Source of the DNA: Phycisphaerales bacterium UBA854
GTDB lineage: Bacteria; Planctomycetota; Phycisphaerae; Phycisphaerales; SM1A02
Assembly: GCA_002295885.1 (NCBI GenBank)
Contig: DBGM01000040.1
Coordinates: forward strand, 7,963-71,962
Direction: 5' to 3'
Length of the DNA stretch: 64,000 bases
Positions 56,694 to 64,000 of the stretch are shown here, piece by piece. Positions within the stretch are counted from its first letter, which is position 1, and each line of letters begins with the position of its first letter. The notes beneath the pieces are model-generated. The model was not told the DNA's origin. It did no database searches and worked only from the letters and a program-made list of their open reading frames with translations. The translations under genes were made by a program, and so were the position numbers.

Positions 56694-57596
56694 ATGTTCC
56701 GCGCCAATGAAAAGATCTCACGTGCGTACCCCGTCCTGCTGGTGCTGACGGGCCTCATCGCACTGCTGCCCACCAGCTGGCTCTCCTGGACCAGGGATCT
56801 GTCGGATGTCGTCCGGCTTCCGATCACGCCGCTGGCCCACGCGGGCAACCGTCTGGCCGGCATGCTGCGTCCGGTCGACGCCTCCGACGGCCTGCACAGC
56901 GAGGATCTGCGTGGCCAGCTCGAACTGCTCGAGTCGGAGCGGGATCGGTACGAGCGTCTCTACCGGGCCCAGCGTCTGCGTTCGCAGGAACTGGCCGCCC
57001 AACTGCGTCTGCTGCAGCATCTGCCCGAGACCGTCCTGCGTGCTCCCCGTCCTCCGATGATCCTGCCTTCCGACGTGACCGGGCGCAACCCCCGGGATGT
57101 GATCTCCCCGGTCGAACTCGAACTTGAACCGGAGATCGTCGATCGGGTCCTGGAAGGGGATGTGGCCACTTGGAAGCACCAGTACCTCGTGGGACGTGTC
57201 GTACGCATCTCACCCTTTCGCGTGACCGTCCTGCCGGTCACCCATCCCGACACCGGGCCGGTGCAGGCGGTGCTGGTCGATCCGGGCAACCGGGACATCA
57301 CGGCGCCGCCGCCCCGACTGCTGCTGAAGCCGCTGGGCGACGGCACGTTTGCGGGCGAAGTGAACCACCGTCACGGCACCACGGTCGGTGATGAGGTTGT
57401 GCTCGCGGATCCTGCGTGGCCGGACTGGGCCCAGGCGCTTCAGGTCGGAACCGTCGAGGAGGTCCGGCAGCTCGACGAGGCTCCGCTGCGGGATCTGGTG
57501 ATCGTGCGTCCCCGGTTCCAGCTCTTCGAACTGCCCCACGTGATGCTGCTCGCCCGCGACGGCGAGGGCCTGGCCTCGGGAGACGCCACGCCATGA
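56694..57596 (+). CDS. mreC: Rod shape-determining protein MreC, divergent
   Basis: A 300-residue bitopic protein with one membrane helix (about 12-30), a short coiled-coil region (about 72-112) and a beta-rich C-terminal domain (about 165-295). MreC links MreB to the periplasmic elongation enzymes. Its core is divergent; the usual VIxxGxxDGVxxGxxV motif is only loosely kept (VTHPDTGPVQAVLVDPG). The assignment rests mainly on position between mreB and mreD and on overall layout. The last base pairs overlap the mreD start (ATGA). An additional MreC-like protein is encoded at 54423. Confidence 0.82.
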   Translation: MFRANEKISRAYPVLLVLTGLIALLPTSWLSWTRDLSDVVRLPITPLAHAGNRLAGMLRPVDASDGLHSEDLRGQLELLESERDRYERLYRAQRLRSQELAAQLRLLQHLPETVLRAPRPPMILPSDVTGRNPRDVISPVELELEPEIVDRVLEGDVATWKHQYLVGRVVRISPFRVTVLPVTHPDTGPVQAVLVDPGNRDITAPPPRLLLKPLGDGTFAGEVNHRHGTTVGDEVVLADPAWPDWAQALQVGTVEEVRQLDEAPLRDLVIVRPRFQLFELPHVMLLARDGEGLASGDATP

Positions 57597-58162
57597 GATG
57601 GATCGTCTTCATCATCGCCGCCTGCCTCGCCGTGGCGCTGGACATGGGTCTGTCCGGGGCCATGACCCTGCGAACCATGGGATTCATCACGCCGACCTTC
57701 GCGGGCTGTCTGGTTGCCTGGATCGCGTTGTTCGGACGACCCGACTGCGTGCTCTGGGGTGCCTGGGTGCTTGGTCTGCTCTGCGATCTCACGCCCGGAT
57801 CCATGGAGGGGCAGGGATTGGTCTTCATCATCGGCCCGCACGCACTCGGTTTCCCCCTGGGAGCCTGGGTGGTCCTGACCGTCCGGCCCATGGTGTTCCG
57901 GGATCGGATTCTGACGCTCGCCGTCTGCACCATGCTCTGCGTGCTGGCGGCCGGCTGCGTCATGACGGTCATCGGTCTGGTCCGGTACTGGCTTCCCTTC
58001 GCCGGCGGTGAAGTGATTCCCTTCGGACTGGGCGAGCTGGTGCGGGTGGCCGGAGATGCCGTCTTCTCAGGAGTCCTCGCCATCCCCGTCGGCTGGCTAT
58101 TGTTCCAACTGATGCCGCTGTGGCGTTTCGATTATGGTGTCGGTCGACGGGCGAGTGCCTGA
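57593..58162 (+). CDS. mreD: Rod shape-determining protein MreD-like membrane protein
   Basis: A 189-residue polytopic protein with about five hydrophobic helices (MRWIVFIIAACLAVALDMGL..., FITPTFAGCLVAWIALFG, VLWGAWVLGLLCDLTP and two more), as in MreD. The GLLCDLTPGSMEGQG segment matches the conserved G-x2-x-DL motif of the family. The ATG shares ATGA with the mreC stop. Order mreB-C-D makes the call secure. Confidence 0.83.
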   Translation: MRWIVFIIAACLAVALDMGLSGAMTLRTMGFITPTFAGCLVAWIALFGRPDCVLWGAWVLGLLCDLTPGSMEGQGLVFIIGPHALGFPLGAWVVLTVRPMVFRDRILTLAVCTMLCVLAAGCVMTVIGLVRYWLPFAGGEVIPFGLGELVRVAGDAVFSGVLAIPVGWLLFQLMPLWRFDYGVGRRASA

Positions 58163-58187
58163 GACTCACCGTGTTCCCGGGAGAAGC

Positions 58188-59381
58188 ATGTCTGGTTTCA
58201 TCATCCATGACGACGGACGAGGTGATTTCGGCCCCCTGACCGATCTGCGGCCGGCGTTCCGACTCCGCACCGGTGCGCAGACCACCGCGCAGCGAATCGC
58301 CCGCCGGTTGGGGCACGATGTGGCGGCGGGATGGGTTCCGGATGGTCTGGTCGATGCGTTCGGGGAGGACTCGACGCATCCGGTCAACGAACTGCCCGAC
58401 GGCGACCATCTCGTGAGCGTCAACGGCCGCTGGTGCGGACTCGAGTCGCTCGAGGTGCCGGCGGCCGGCAGCGTGCTGATGAACGCCGACGACGAAGTCA
58501 TCATCGCCCACCTGTCCCGGGCGGACATGGATGGGTGGCTCCGGGGCCGCACGCTGCCCGAGGGAATCGTGCGGCAGCCCGTGGACGCAGGCGTCTACCG
58601 GTACCCCTGGCACATCCTCGACCGGCTGGAAGCAGCCCTGCTGGACGACCTGGCGGCGACGCCGGTGCCCCGCATGAACGACGACCGCATCACGATCCAC
58701 GGCGAACATCCCGTGCATCTGCATCCCGACGCCACGGTGCTGCCGGGTGTGGTGGCGGACACCACCGGGGGTCCGGTGGTGATCGAGGCGGGCGCCGTCG
58801 TCCGGTGCAACGCGGTCCTGATCGGTCCCTGCTCCATCGGTTCCGGCACCGTCGTCACGGACGGTGCACTGATCAAGGCACGCTGCTCCTTCGGACCCGA
58901 CTGCCGGGTGGGAGGTGAGATCGGAGGGACCATCTTCCAGTCCTGCTCCAACAAGTCCCACGACGGACATCTGGGAGACAGCATCGTCGGGTGCTGGGTG
59001 AATCTCGGGGCCGGCACGACGAACTCCAACTTGTTGAACACCTACTCGGAAGTCATCATGCGTCTGGCTCCCGATGGTCAGTCGATGAAGACCGGCCGGA
59101 TCTTCATGGGGTCGGTCATCGGCGACCACGTTCGAACTGCCATCGGAACCCGGTTGATGACCGGTACCGTGCTGGGGACCGGAACGATGGTCGCGACCAC
59201 CGCGGCCCCGCCGACATCGGTTCCCGCATTCAGCTGGCTGACGGACAAGGGCGCCCGGTCGTACCGCTTCACCAAGTTCATGGACGTGGCCAGAACGGTC
59301 CAGGCCCGAAGGAACTGTGAACCGGGCTCGGCCGAGACGGCGCTGCTCGAGCGACTGGCTTCGGCCGGTGAGGAAGGTTGA
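58188..59381 (+). CDS. GlmU-like putative sugar nucleotidyltransferase with left-handed beta-helix
   Basis: A 397-residue protein: N-terminal domain (to about 140) starting IIHDDGRGDFGPLTDLRPAFRLRTG, then hexapeptide left-handed beta-helix repeats (about 175-345; VVIEAGAVVRCNAVLIGPCSIGSGTVV and CWVNLGAGTTNSNL). It resembles the GlmU-like family of Bacteroidetes and Planctomycetes, which lacks the classical LAAGxGTRM nucleotidyltransferase loop. It may act in UDP-sugar or peptidoglycan-precursor supply, fitting its place in the mre operon, but catalytic activity is unproven. A GGGAG lies five bases before the ATG at 58188. Confidence 0.78.
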   Translation: MSGFIIHDDGRGDFGPLTDLRPAFRLRTGAQTTAQRIARRLGHDVAAGWVPDGLVDAFGEDSTHPVNELPDGDHLVSVNGRWCGLESLEVPAAGSVLMNADDEVIIAHLSRADMDGWLRGRTLPEGIVRQPVDAGVYRYPWHILDRLEAALLDDLAATPVPRMNDDRITIHGEHPVHLHPDATVLPGVVADTTGGPVVIEAGAVVRCNAVLIGPCSIGSGTVVTDGALIKARCSFGPDCRVGGEIGGTIFQSCSNKSHDGHLGDSIVGCWVNLGAGTTNSNLLNTYSEVIMRLAPDGQSMKTGRIFMGSVIGDHVRTAIGTRLMTGTVLGTGTMVATTAAPPTSVPAFSWLTDKGARSYRFTKFMDVARTVQARRNCEPGSAETALLERLASAGEEG

Positions 59382-59388
59382 GGCCTCC

Positions 59389-62199
59389 ATGGCCCGCACG
59401 TTCTACCTGATCGACGGCTACGCCCAGTTCTTCCGTGCCTACCACGCGATTCGCAACGGCATGAACTCCCCGGTCACCCAGGAGCCGACGAATCTGACCT
59501 ACGGCTTCACGGCCATGCTCATCAAGCTGTTCCGGGACTACAAGCCGGACTACCTGGCGGTGGCGATGGACATCGGTGGGGATCGCGGCACCTTTCGCAG
59601 TGAGCTGTATCCGGACTACAAGGCCAATCGCAGCGAGACGCCGGAGGATCTCCCCCCCCAGGTGACCCGCTGCCTCGAACTGCTGCAGCTGCTCGATGTG
59701 CCGGTGCTCGGCGTGGAGCGCATGGAGGCGGACGACGTCATCGCCACCGTGGTCCGCCGGCTCGGCGAGGAGCATCCCGACCTGCAGGTGCGAATCCTGT
59801 CGCGGGACAAGGATCTCACGCAGGTGCTGCGTGACGGCGTCGAACTCTTCGACATCCACAAGGACTCCTCGGTCACCCCGGAGGATGTCTTCAAGACGGA
59901 AGGCGTCCAGCCGTCGCAGGTGGTCGACATCCTCTCGCTCATGGGGGACAGCGTGGACAACATCCCCGGAGTCCCGGGGATCGGTCCCAAGACCGCGGCC
60001 AAGCTCGTGCTTGAATATGGAAGCATCGAGGGCATCTACGAACACATCGACGAGATCAAGGGCAAGCGGCACGAGAACCTCGTCGCGTCCCGGGACGCGA
60101 TGCCGTTGAATCGTGACCTGGTCCGGCTTCGCGACGACGTGGAGCTCGACTTCGGGATCGACCGGTGCGCCGTCCAGCCCGCCACCATGTCGATCACGCA
60201 GGTGCAGACATTGTTCCGTGAGCTCGGATTCAGGACCTTCGGGGCGGATCTCGAACGCATCATCGACGGGGAGGAGAAGCCTCCGCCGTCGGGCAACGCG
60301 GTGTCCCTCGAGGGCGGGTTGTTCGGCGAGGAGCCGGATCCCCTGGCTCCGGCGGATCCGGCGGCCGTCTACCACTGCGTTCGGACCGTCGAGGAGTTGG
60401 CGGCCATGGTGGATCGCCTGGGCGAGGCCGGTGCCTTCGCATTCGACACCGAGACCACCGGACTGGACCCCATGCAGGCGGAGTTGTGCGGCCTGTCGTT
60501 CGCCTGCGGCGCCGCGGAGGCCTGGTACGTGCCGGTTCGGTCGCCGAACGGGGACGATCATCTCGGTGAGGACGTGGTGCTGGAGCAGCTGCGCCCGGTG
60601 CTCGAGGACGATTCGCTCTGCAAGGTTGCGCACAATCTCAAGTTCGATCTCAACATCATGCGTCGCGCGGGGATTTCGGTGGAAGGTCCGTTCTTCGACA
60701 CCATGATCGCCAGTTTCGTGCTCGATTCGTCCCGCAGCAGTCACGGGATGGATGCCCTGGCGCGGTCCGTGCTCCAGCTGGAATGCATTCCCATCAGCGC
60801 TCTCATCGGCAGCGGCTCCTCGCAGCGTACGTTCGATACGGTGCCCCTGGACACCGCTGCGATCTACGCGGCGGAGGATGCGGACATCACCTGGAGGTTG
60901 TACGAGCAGTTTGCTCCGTCGCTGGACGCCGACGGACTTCGCGAACTCTTCGATGATCTCGAGATGCCCCTGGTGCCGGTGCTGGCGGGCATGGAGTACA
61001 CGGGGATCCGCGTCGATCCGGACGAACTGGATGCCCAGCGGACGCTGCTTTCCGATCGCGCCGCGGAACTTCGTGCGGCCGCCATCGACGCGGCGCCGCA
61101 TCCGTTCAACCCGGATTCCCCGAAGCAACTGGCCGCCGTCCTCTTCAACGGCCGCACCGCGGAGCCCCCGGGGCTCGGGCTCAAGCCCATCAAGCAGCGC
61201 AAGACCGGTCCGTCGACCGATCAGGAGGTGCTCGAGAAGCTCGATGCCGATCCCGCCGTGACCACTCCCATTCCGGGGATCGTGCTGGAGTACCGGCAGT
61301 TGGCGAAGCTGGTGGGTACCTACCTGGTGGCCTTGAAGGATGCGATCGACCCCGACACCCATCGGGTGCATACCTCCTTCCATCAGACCGGTGCCGCCAC
61401 CGGCCGGCTCAGCTCCTCGGATCCGAATCTCCAGAACATCCCGATTCGCACCGAAGAGGGCCGTGCGATCCGCAAGGCCTTCAAGGCCGACTCGAAGGCC
61501 CAGCTGGTGGCCGCCGACTACTCCCAGGTGGAGCTTCGTCTGCTGGCCCATCTCAGTGGCGACGAGGCGCTGATCGCCGCCTTCCACCGGGGCGACGACA
61601 TCCACCGGGCGGTGGCCGCGGAGGTCTTCGAGGTCAAACCCAACGACGTGGACGCCGATCAGCGAAACGCGGCGAAGATGATCAACTTCGGAATCATCTA
61701 CGGCATCACGGCCTGGGGACTGGCTCGACGTCTGGGCGACTCGGTCAGCGTCGAGGATGCCGCGTCCTTTATCGACGGCTACAAGGAGCGGTTCAAGGGC
61801 GTCGAGTCCTTCATGGACCGCTGCGTGCAGGAGGCGAAGTCGGTCGGATACGTCACGACCATGTTGGGTCGTCGGCGTGCGATTCCCCAGCTCGAATCGA
61901 ACCAGCCGCAGGTCCGTGAACTCGGCAAGCGTCTGGCCATCAACTCGGTCGTCCAGGGCTCGGCCGCCGACTTGATCAAGATCGCGATGATCCAGCTTCC
62001 GTCCCGCCTGGCGGACACGTGCCCCGGATCCAGTCTGCTGCTGCAGATCCACGATGAACTGGTCATCGAGACTCCGAATCGAGAGGCCGAGGCCGCAACC
62101 GAGATCCTCGTGGCCACCATGGAGAAGGCCATGGGACGCCTCTCCGTGCCCCTGGTGGTTGATGTTGCGGCTGGACCGTCGTGGTACGAGGCCAAGTAG
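59389..62199 (+). CDS. polA: DNA polymerase I
   Basis: A 936-residue three-domain Pol I. The 5'-3' exonuclease (about 1-300) has YLIDGYAQFFRAYHA and GDSVDNIPGVPGIGPKTAA. The 3'-5' exonuclease (about 325-510) retains D353/E355 (DTETTG), D420 (NLKFD) and the YAAEDAD motif, so proofreading looks intact, unlike in many thermophile Pol I enzymes. The polymerase domain has motif A VAADYSQVELR (D710), motif B NAAKMINFGIIYG and motif C QIHDELVIE (D889). The ATG at 59389 follows GAGG at five bases. It closes the mre operon and is followed by the tRNA-Asp promoter. Confidence 0.97.
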   Translation: MARTFYLIDGYAQFFRAYHAIRNGMNSPVTQEPTNLTYGFTAMLIKLFRDYKPDYLAVAMDIGGDRGTFRSELYPDYKANRSETPEDLPPQVTRCLELLQLLDVPVLGVERMEADDVIATVVRRLGEEHPDLQVRILSRDKDLTQVLRDGVELFDIHKDSSVTPEDVFKTEGVQPSQVVDILSLMGDSVDNIPGVPGIGPKTAAKLVLEYGSIEGIYEHIDEIKGKRHENLVASRDAMPLNRDLVRLRDDVELDFGIDRCAVQPATMSITQVQTLFRELGFRTFGADLERIIDGEEKPPPSGNAVSLEGGLFGEEPDPLAPADPAAVYHCVRTVEELAAMVDRLGEAGAFAFDTETTGLDPMQAELCGLSFACGAAEAWYVPVRSPNGDDHLGEDVVLEQLRPVLEDDSLCKVAHNLKFDLNIMRRAGISVEGPFFDTMIASFVLDSSRSSHGMDALARSVLQLECIPISALIGSGSSQRTFDTVPLDTAAIYAAEDADITWRLYEQFAPSLDADGLRELFDDLEMPLVPVLAGMEYTGIRVDPDELDAQRTLLSDRAAELRAAAIDAAPHPFNPDSPKQLAAVLFNGRTAEPPGLGLKPIKQRKTGPSTDQEVLEKLDADPAVTTPIPGIVLEYRQLAKLVGTYLVALKDAIDPDTHRVHTSFHQTGAATGRLSSSDPNLQNIPIRTEEGRAIRKAFKADSKAQLVAADYSQVELRLLAHLSGDEALIAAFHRGDDIHRAVAAEVFEVKPNDVDADQRNAAKMINFGIIYGITAWGLARRLGDSVSVEDAASFIDGYKERFKGVESFMDRCVQEAKSVGYVTTMLGRRRAIPQLESNQPQVRELGKRLAINSVVQGSAADLIKIAMIQLPSRLADTCPGSSLLLQIHDELVIETPNREAEAATEILVATMEKAMGRLSVPLVVDVAAGPSWYEAK

Positions 62200-62216
62200 G
62201 CCCTCCGGAGGGGTTC

Positions 62217-62244
62217 TTGACCGCCCGGAGGCTGGTGTTACACT
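62217..62244 (+). promoter_or_regulatory. Promoter of the tRNA-Asp gene
   Basis: TTGACC (62217-62222, 5 of 6) and TACACT (62239-62244) with a 16-bp spacer, about 33 bp before the mature tRNA 5' end. It lies just after a CCCTCC/GGAGGG palindrome that may help end polA transcripts. Confidence 0.6.
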
Positions 62245-62277
62245 GTTTCGTCCGTGCCCCCGGGTATGGAGACATTT

Positions 62278-62351
62278 GGGGCGGTAGCTCAATTGGTTAG
62301 AGTCCTGGACTGTCGATCCAGTGGTTGCGGGTTCGAGTCCCGTCCGCCTCG
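62278..62351 (+). tRNA. tRNA-Asp (GTC)
   Basis: A 74-nt cloverleaf: acceptor stem GGGGCGG pairing with CCGCCTC and discriminator G, D-arm with GGTTA, anticodon stem CTGGA/TCCAG with loop CTGTCGA (anticodon GTC), and T-arm GCGGG-TTCGAGT-CCCGT. CCA is not encoded. It has its own promoter and a strong terminator, so it is a single-gene unit. Confidence 0.95.
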
Positions 62352-62354
62352 CTT

Positions 62355-62389
62355 AAAGCGGCCTTGGCAGCATGCCGAGGCCGCTTTTT
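62355..62389 (+). terminator. Intrinsic terminator after tRNA-Asp
   Basis: A 14-bp stem with one T-G wobble (AAAGCGGCCTTGGC with GCCGAGGCCGCTTT) and AGCAT loop, followed by more T. It starts four bases after the tRNA and has near-ideal shape. It is one of the two best terminators in the window. Confidence 0.85.
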
Positions 62390-62429
62390 CAATCAACGCT
62401 TCGCTTGGATGTGATGGGAGGACATCACG

Positions 62430-63002
62430 ATGAAGGAAAACCGGGAACACGCGATTCGGAACATCTTCCAGAAGAGCTACGACACGCTGTCCAAGTTCGA
62501 GCGTGCGGCGGTGGAGAAGATCCTGCGTCGGTCCAAGCACCGGATGGAGATCGATCCGAAGGAGCTCACGTTCGGTCAGCGACTCGCGGATCGGGTCGCT
62601 TCGTTCGGCGGCTCCTGGACCTTCATCCTCCTGTTCGTCGGCTTCCTCCTCGGGTGGGTGGCATTGAACTCGATCATGCTGCCCATGATGCTCGCGGACA
62701 AGGAGGGGTTCGATCCGTATCCCTACATCCTGTTGAATCTCTTCCTCTCCATGCTCGCCGCCGTGCAGGCACCGATCATCATGATGTCGCAGAACCGCCA
62801 GTCGGAAAACGATCGACGTGCCGCCCAGGAGGATTTCGAGATCAACCTGAAGGCGGAGATGGAGATTCTGTCGTTGCACGAGAAGCTCGACGAGCTTCGG
62901 GTCGAGCAGTGGGAGCATCTGCTCAAGATTCAGCAGGATCAGATCGAGATCCTCACGAAGATGTTCGAGCGTCACATCCGCGAGGACCACGGCCACGCCT
63001 GA
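62430..63002 (+). CDS. DUF1003 family membrane protein
   Basis: A 190-residue protein of the DUF1003 family: N-terminal basic/helical part, two membrane helices (about 60-83 and 100-123, TFILLFVGFLLGWVALNS and PYILLNLFLSMLAAVQAPIIMMSQNRQ) and a helical C-terminal tail likely to form a coiled coil. The QxRQ(S)ENDRRAAQEDFEINLKAE stretch is the family hallmark. The function is unknown. GGGAGGA is seven bases before the ATG. It stands alone between the tRNA terminator and the cytochrome gene. Confidence 0.87.
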   Translation: MKENREHAIRNIFQKSYDTLSKFERAAVEKILRRSKHRMEIDPKELTFGQRLADRVASFGGSWTFILLFVGFLLGWVALNSIMLPMMLADKEGFDPYPYILLNLFLSMLAAVQAPIIMMSQNRQSENDRRAAQEDFEINLKAEMEILSLHEKLDELRVEQWEHLLKIQQDQIEILTKMFERHIREDHGHA

Positions 63003-63008
63003 GCCGGC

Positions 63009-64000
63009 TCACCGGGGAGAGAATGCGTTTTGCAGTGCCTTGCTCGTCCACGGCCCACGGTGTGTGGCCGTGCGATCGCGGATCGTCCGCACCGCATCGG
63101 GCGTGATCACCGGGGCATCGTTTCCCCATGCGGTCCGCAGGTAGGAGACCACGGCGGCGATGTCCTCGTCCGATGTGAACGGGGCCGCGGGCATCTGCTG
63201 GTCGTACCGCACCCCGTCGATGTCCAGCGGGCCCTCCATGCCGTGCAGCAGGATCGCCACCAGCGGGTCGGCCGGCCCCAGCACCCGTTCGGAACCCGCC
63301 AGCGGGGGATAGAAGCGCCGGAGGCCACGACCATCCGCCTGATGGCATCCCATGCAGTGCACGTAGAGCGCCGCCCCATGTTCCACCATGGCGACCGCTT
63401 CGGGCGGCAGATGGCCGGTATCCAGTTGGATCTCGTGGCCCGGTCGTCCCGGCCAGTTGGCGTGCAGATCGATGAGTCCCAGCAGTCCGCCGGCCACGTC
63501 CGGTGACTCGGCCAGGCGTTCGTCCCAGTCGAAGGGGGCTTCGTGGAGTTCGATCGGGCGTGGCCGATCGGAACGCAGGCGGTGGTGATCCACGATCGAA
63601 AGGGCAATCGTCTCGGTCGCCCAGTCCCGGTCCGGAGGGATGGATGCGAGCAGCTCCATCAGGGCGAGCATGTCCGGCGGATCGTTCCGCTCCTGCACGG
63701 TCCGTGCGATCAGTCGCAGGATCGCCATGGCGGGCGGCGTCGCCCGATGCCAGCGGTCGTCCCAGACCAGCTCCTCGAGCAGAGGGAGTTCGGCACCCGG
63801 GCTGGCGGCGAGCACGGTCGACCGCAGCACGGTGTCGTCGGGATGGGTGAGGATCGCATCGGCCAACGCTGTCACGTGATCGCCGGCGGCGACCGTGCCC
63901 AGAGAGGCAGCGGCCTGCCGGCGCACTCCGGCGTCGGGATCATGCAGACTCCGCAGCATCGCTTCGGTGGGCATCGCCGTCGGCTCGAGCCGCTCGGCGA
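63009..64000 (-). CDS. C-terminal part of a HEAT-like/cytochrome c protein (truncated by window end)
   Basis: The coding frame is open from the window edge and stops at 63009; only the last 330 residues or so are visible. The N-terminal part shows HEAT-like units (DPDAGVRRQAAASLG, DDTVLRSTVLAAS), then a cytochrome c domain with the heme-binding CMGCH, followed by a PLAGSERV axial-ligand region and a MPAAPFTSDEDIAAVVSYLR C-terminus. This matches PVC-type cytochrome c proteins that follow a dehydrogenase-like beta-propeller domain; the missing N-terminus would show whether that is so. It is convergent with the DUF1003 gene. Confidence 0.75.
   Translation of the reverse strand, partial: AERLEPTAMPTEAMLRSLHDPDAGVRRQAAASLGTVAAGDHVTALADAILTHPDDTVLRSTVLAASPGAELPLLEELVWDDRWHRATPPAMAILRLIARTVQERNDPPDMLALMELLASIPPDRDWATETIALSIVDHHRLRSDRPRPIELHEAPFDWDERLAESPDVAGGLLGLIDLHANWPGRPGHEIQLDTGHLPPEAVAMVEHGAALYVHCMGCHQADGRGLRRFYPPLAGSERVLGPADPLVAILLHGMEGPLDIDGVRYDQQMPAAPFTSDEDIAAVVSYLRTAWGNDAPVITPDAVRTIRDRTATHRGPWTSKALQNAFSPR

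Noticed and set aside
59278..62292. A 1004-codon open frame antisense to polA, running into the tRNA
   Set aside because: It is a high-GC shadow frame: Arg/His/Gly-rich translation with no domain pattern, and it crosses a tRNA gene and its promoter.
1..64000. CRISPR array, prophage, transposon or antiphage island
   Set aside because: No regularly spaced repeats, integrase, transposase, phage structural or restriction genes are visible; gene content is housekeeping throughout.

Overview
The window is GC-rich bacterial chromosome (roughly two thirds G+C by eye) that is almost fully coding, with short gaps and many 1-14 bp overlaps. The gene set points to the Planctomycetes, most likely a Phycisphaerae-like marine lineage. 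Evidence: a prepilin-leader protein of the planctomycete type, a HEAT-like/cytochrome c protein with CMGCH, DUF4159, TraB/GumN, DUF502 and GldG/DUF4340 families, a YwrD-type gamma-glutamyltransferase, and an MreBCD cell-shape locus. This is inferred from family content, not from a marker-gene tree. No phage, insertion sequence, integron or CRISPR array is visible.

Layout. 1-5402 (+): TIM-barrel isomerase-like protein (possibly cut by the window edge), cmk, plsC, a CPA2 antiporter with RCK domain, comM. 5403-8693 (-): glycine-zipper lipoprotein and a bifunctional PutA. 8873-16464: prmC (+), a GAF/receiver regulator (-), and a four-gene ABC-2/GldG/DUF4340 operon (+). 16428-23836 (-): ribD, fusA with a long structured leader, an RNase HII-like protein, a gamma-glutamyltransferase and mnmA. 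23933-35005: class I aldolase (+), a P1B ATPase with an unusual CPG motif (-), gpsA (+), then a minus-strand block ptsH-ptsN-hpf-DUF502, purN-thioesterase and a DUF4159 pair. 35037-48651: methyltransferase and amidotransferase (+), dxs-ispA (-), an ExbB/TolQ-like channel plus a TraB protein with a pseudopilin-like insert (+), a prepilin protein, ispG, topA and miaA (-), pgk (+). 48784-62199 (+): thioredoxin protein, rpe, accD, lnt, a HEAT lipoprotein, an MreC-like coiled-coil protein with a 60-aa membrane protein, mreB-mreC-mreD, a GlmU-like protein, polA. 62278-64000: tRNA-Asp, DUF1003, and a cytochrome c protein running off the end.

Functional themes. Isoprenoid precursor synthesis (dxs, ispA, ispG), central carbon (pgk, rpe, class I aldolase), phospholipid and envelope building (plsC, gpsA, accD, lnt, mre genes, lipoproteins) and translation support (fusA, prmC, miaA, mnmA, hpf, tRNA-Asp) dominate. 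It is mainly a housekeeping region. The novelty lies in regulation and domain architecture rather than in an accessory island.

Most notable observations: (1) a ~310-nt fusA leader with a TTGACA/TAGAAT promoter, five perfect inverted repeats, a 16-bp perfect palindrome and a 15-codon ORF behind a near-perfect Shine-Dalgarno sequence; (2) a second MreC-like protein directly upstream of mreB with its own TTGACA promoter and a hairpin that carries a Shine-Dalgarno sequence in its loop; (3) at least six start codons with no Shine-Dalgarno sequence but a TANNNT hexamer 6-8 nt upstream, suggesting leaderless mRNAs; (4) a TraB protein with a GspG-like insert.
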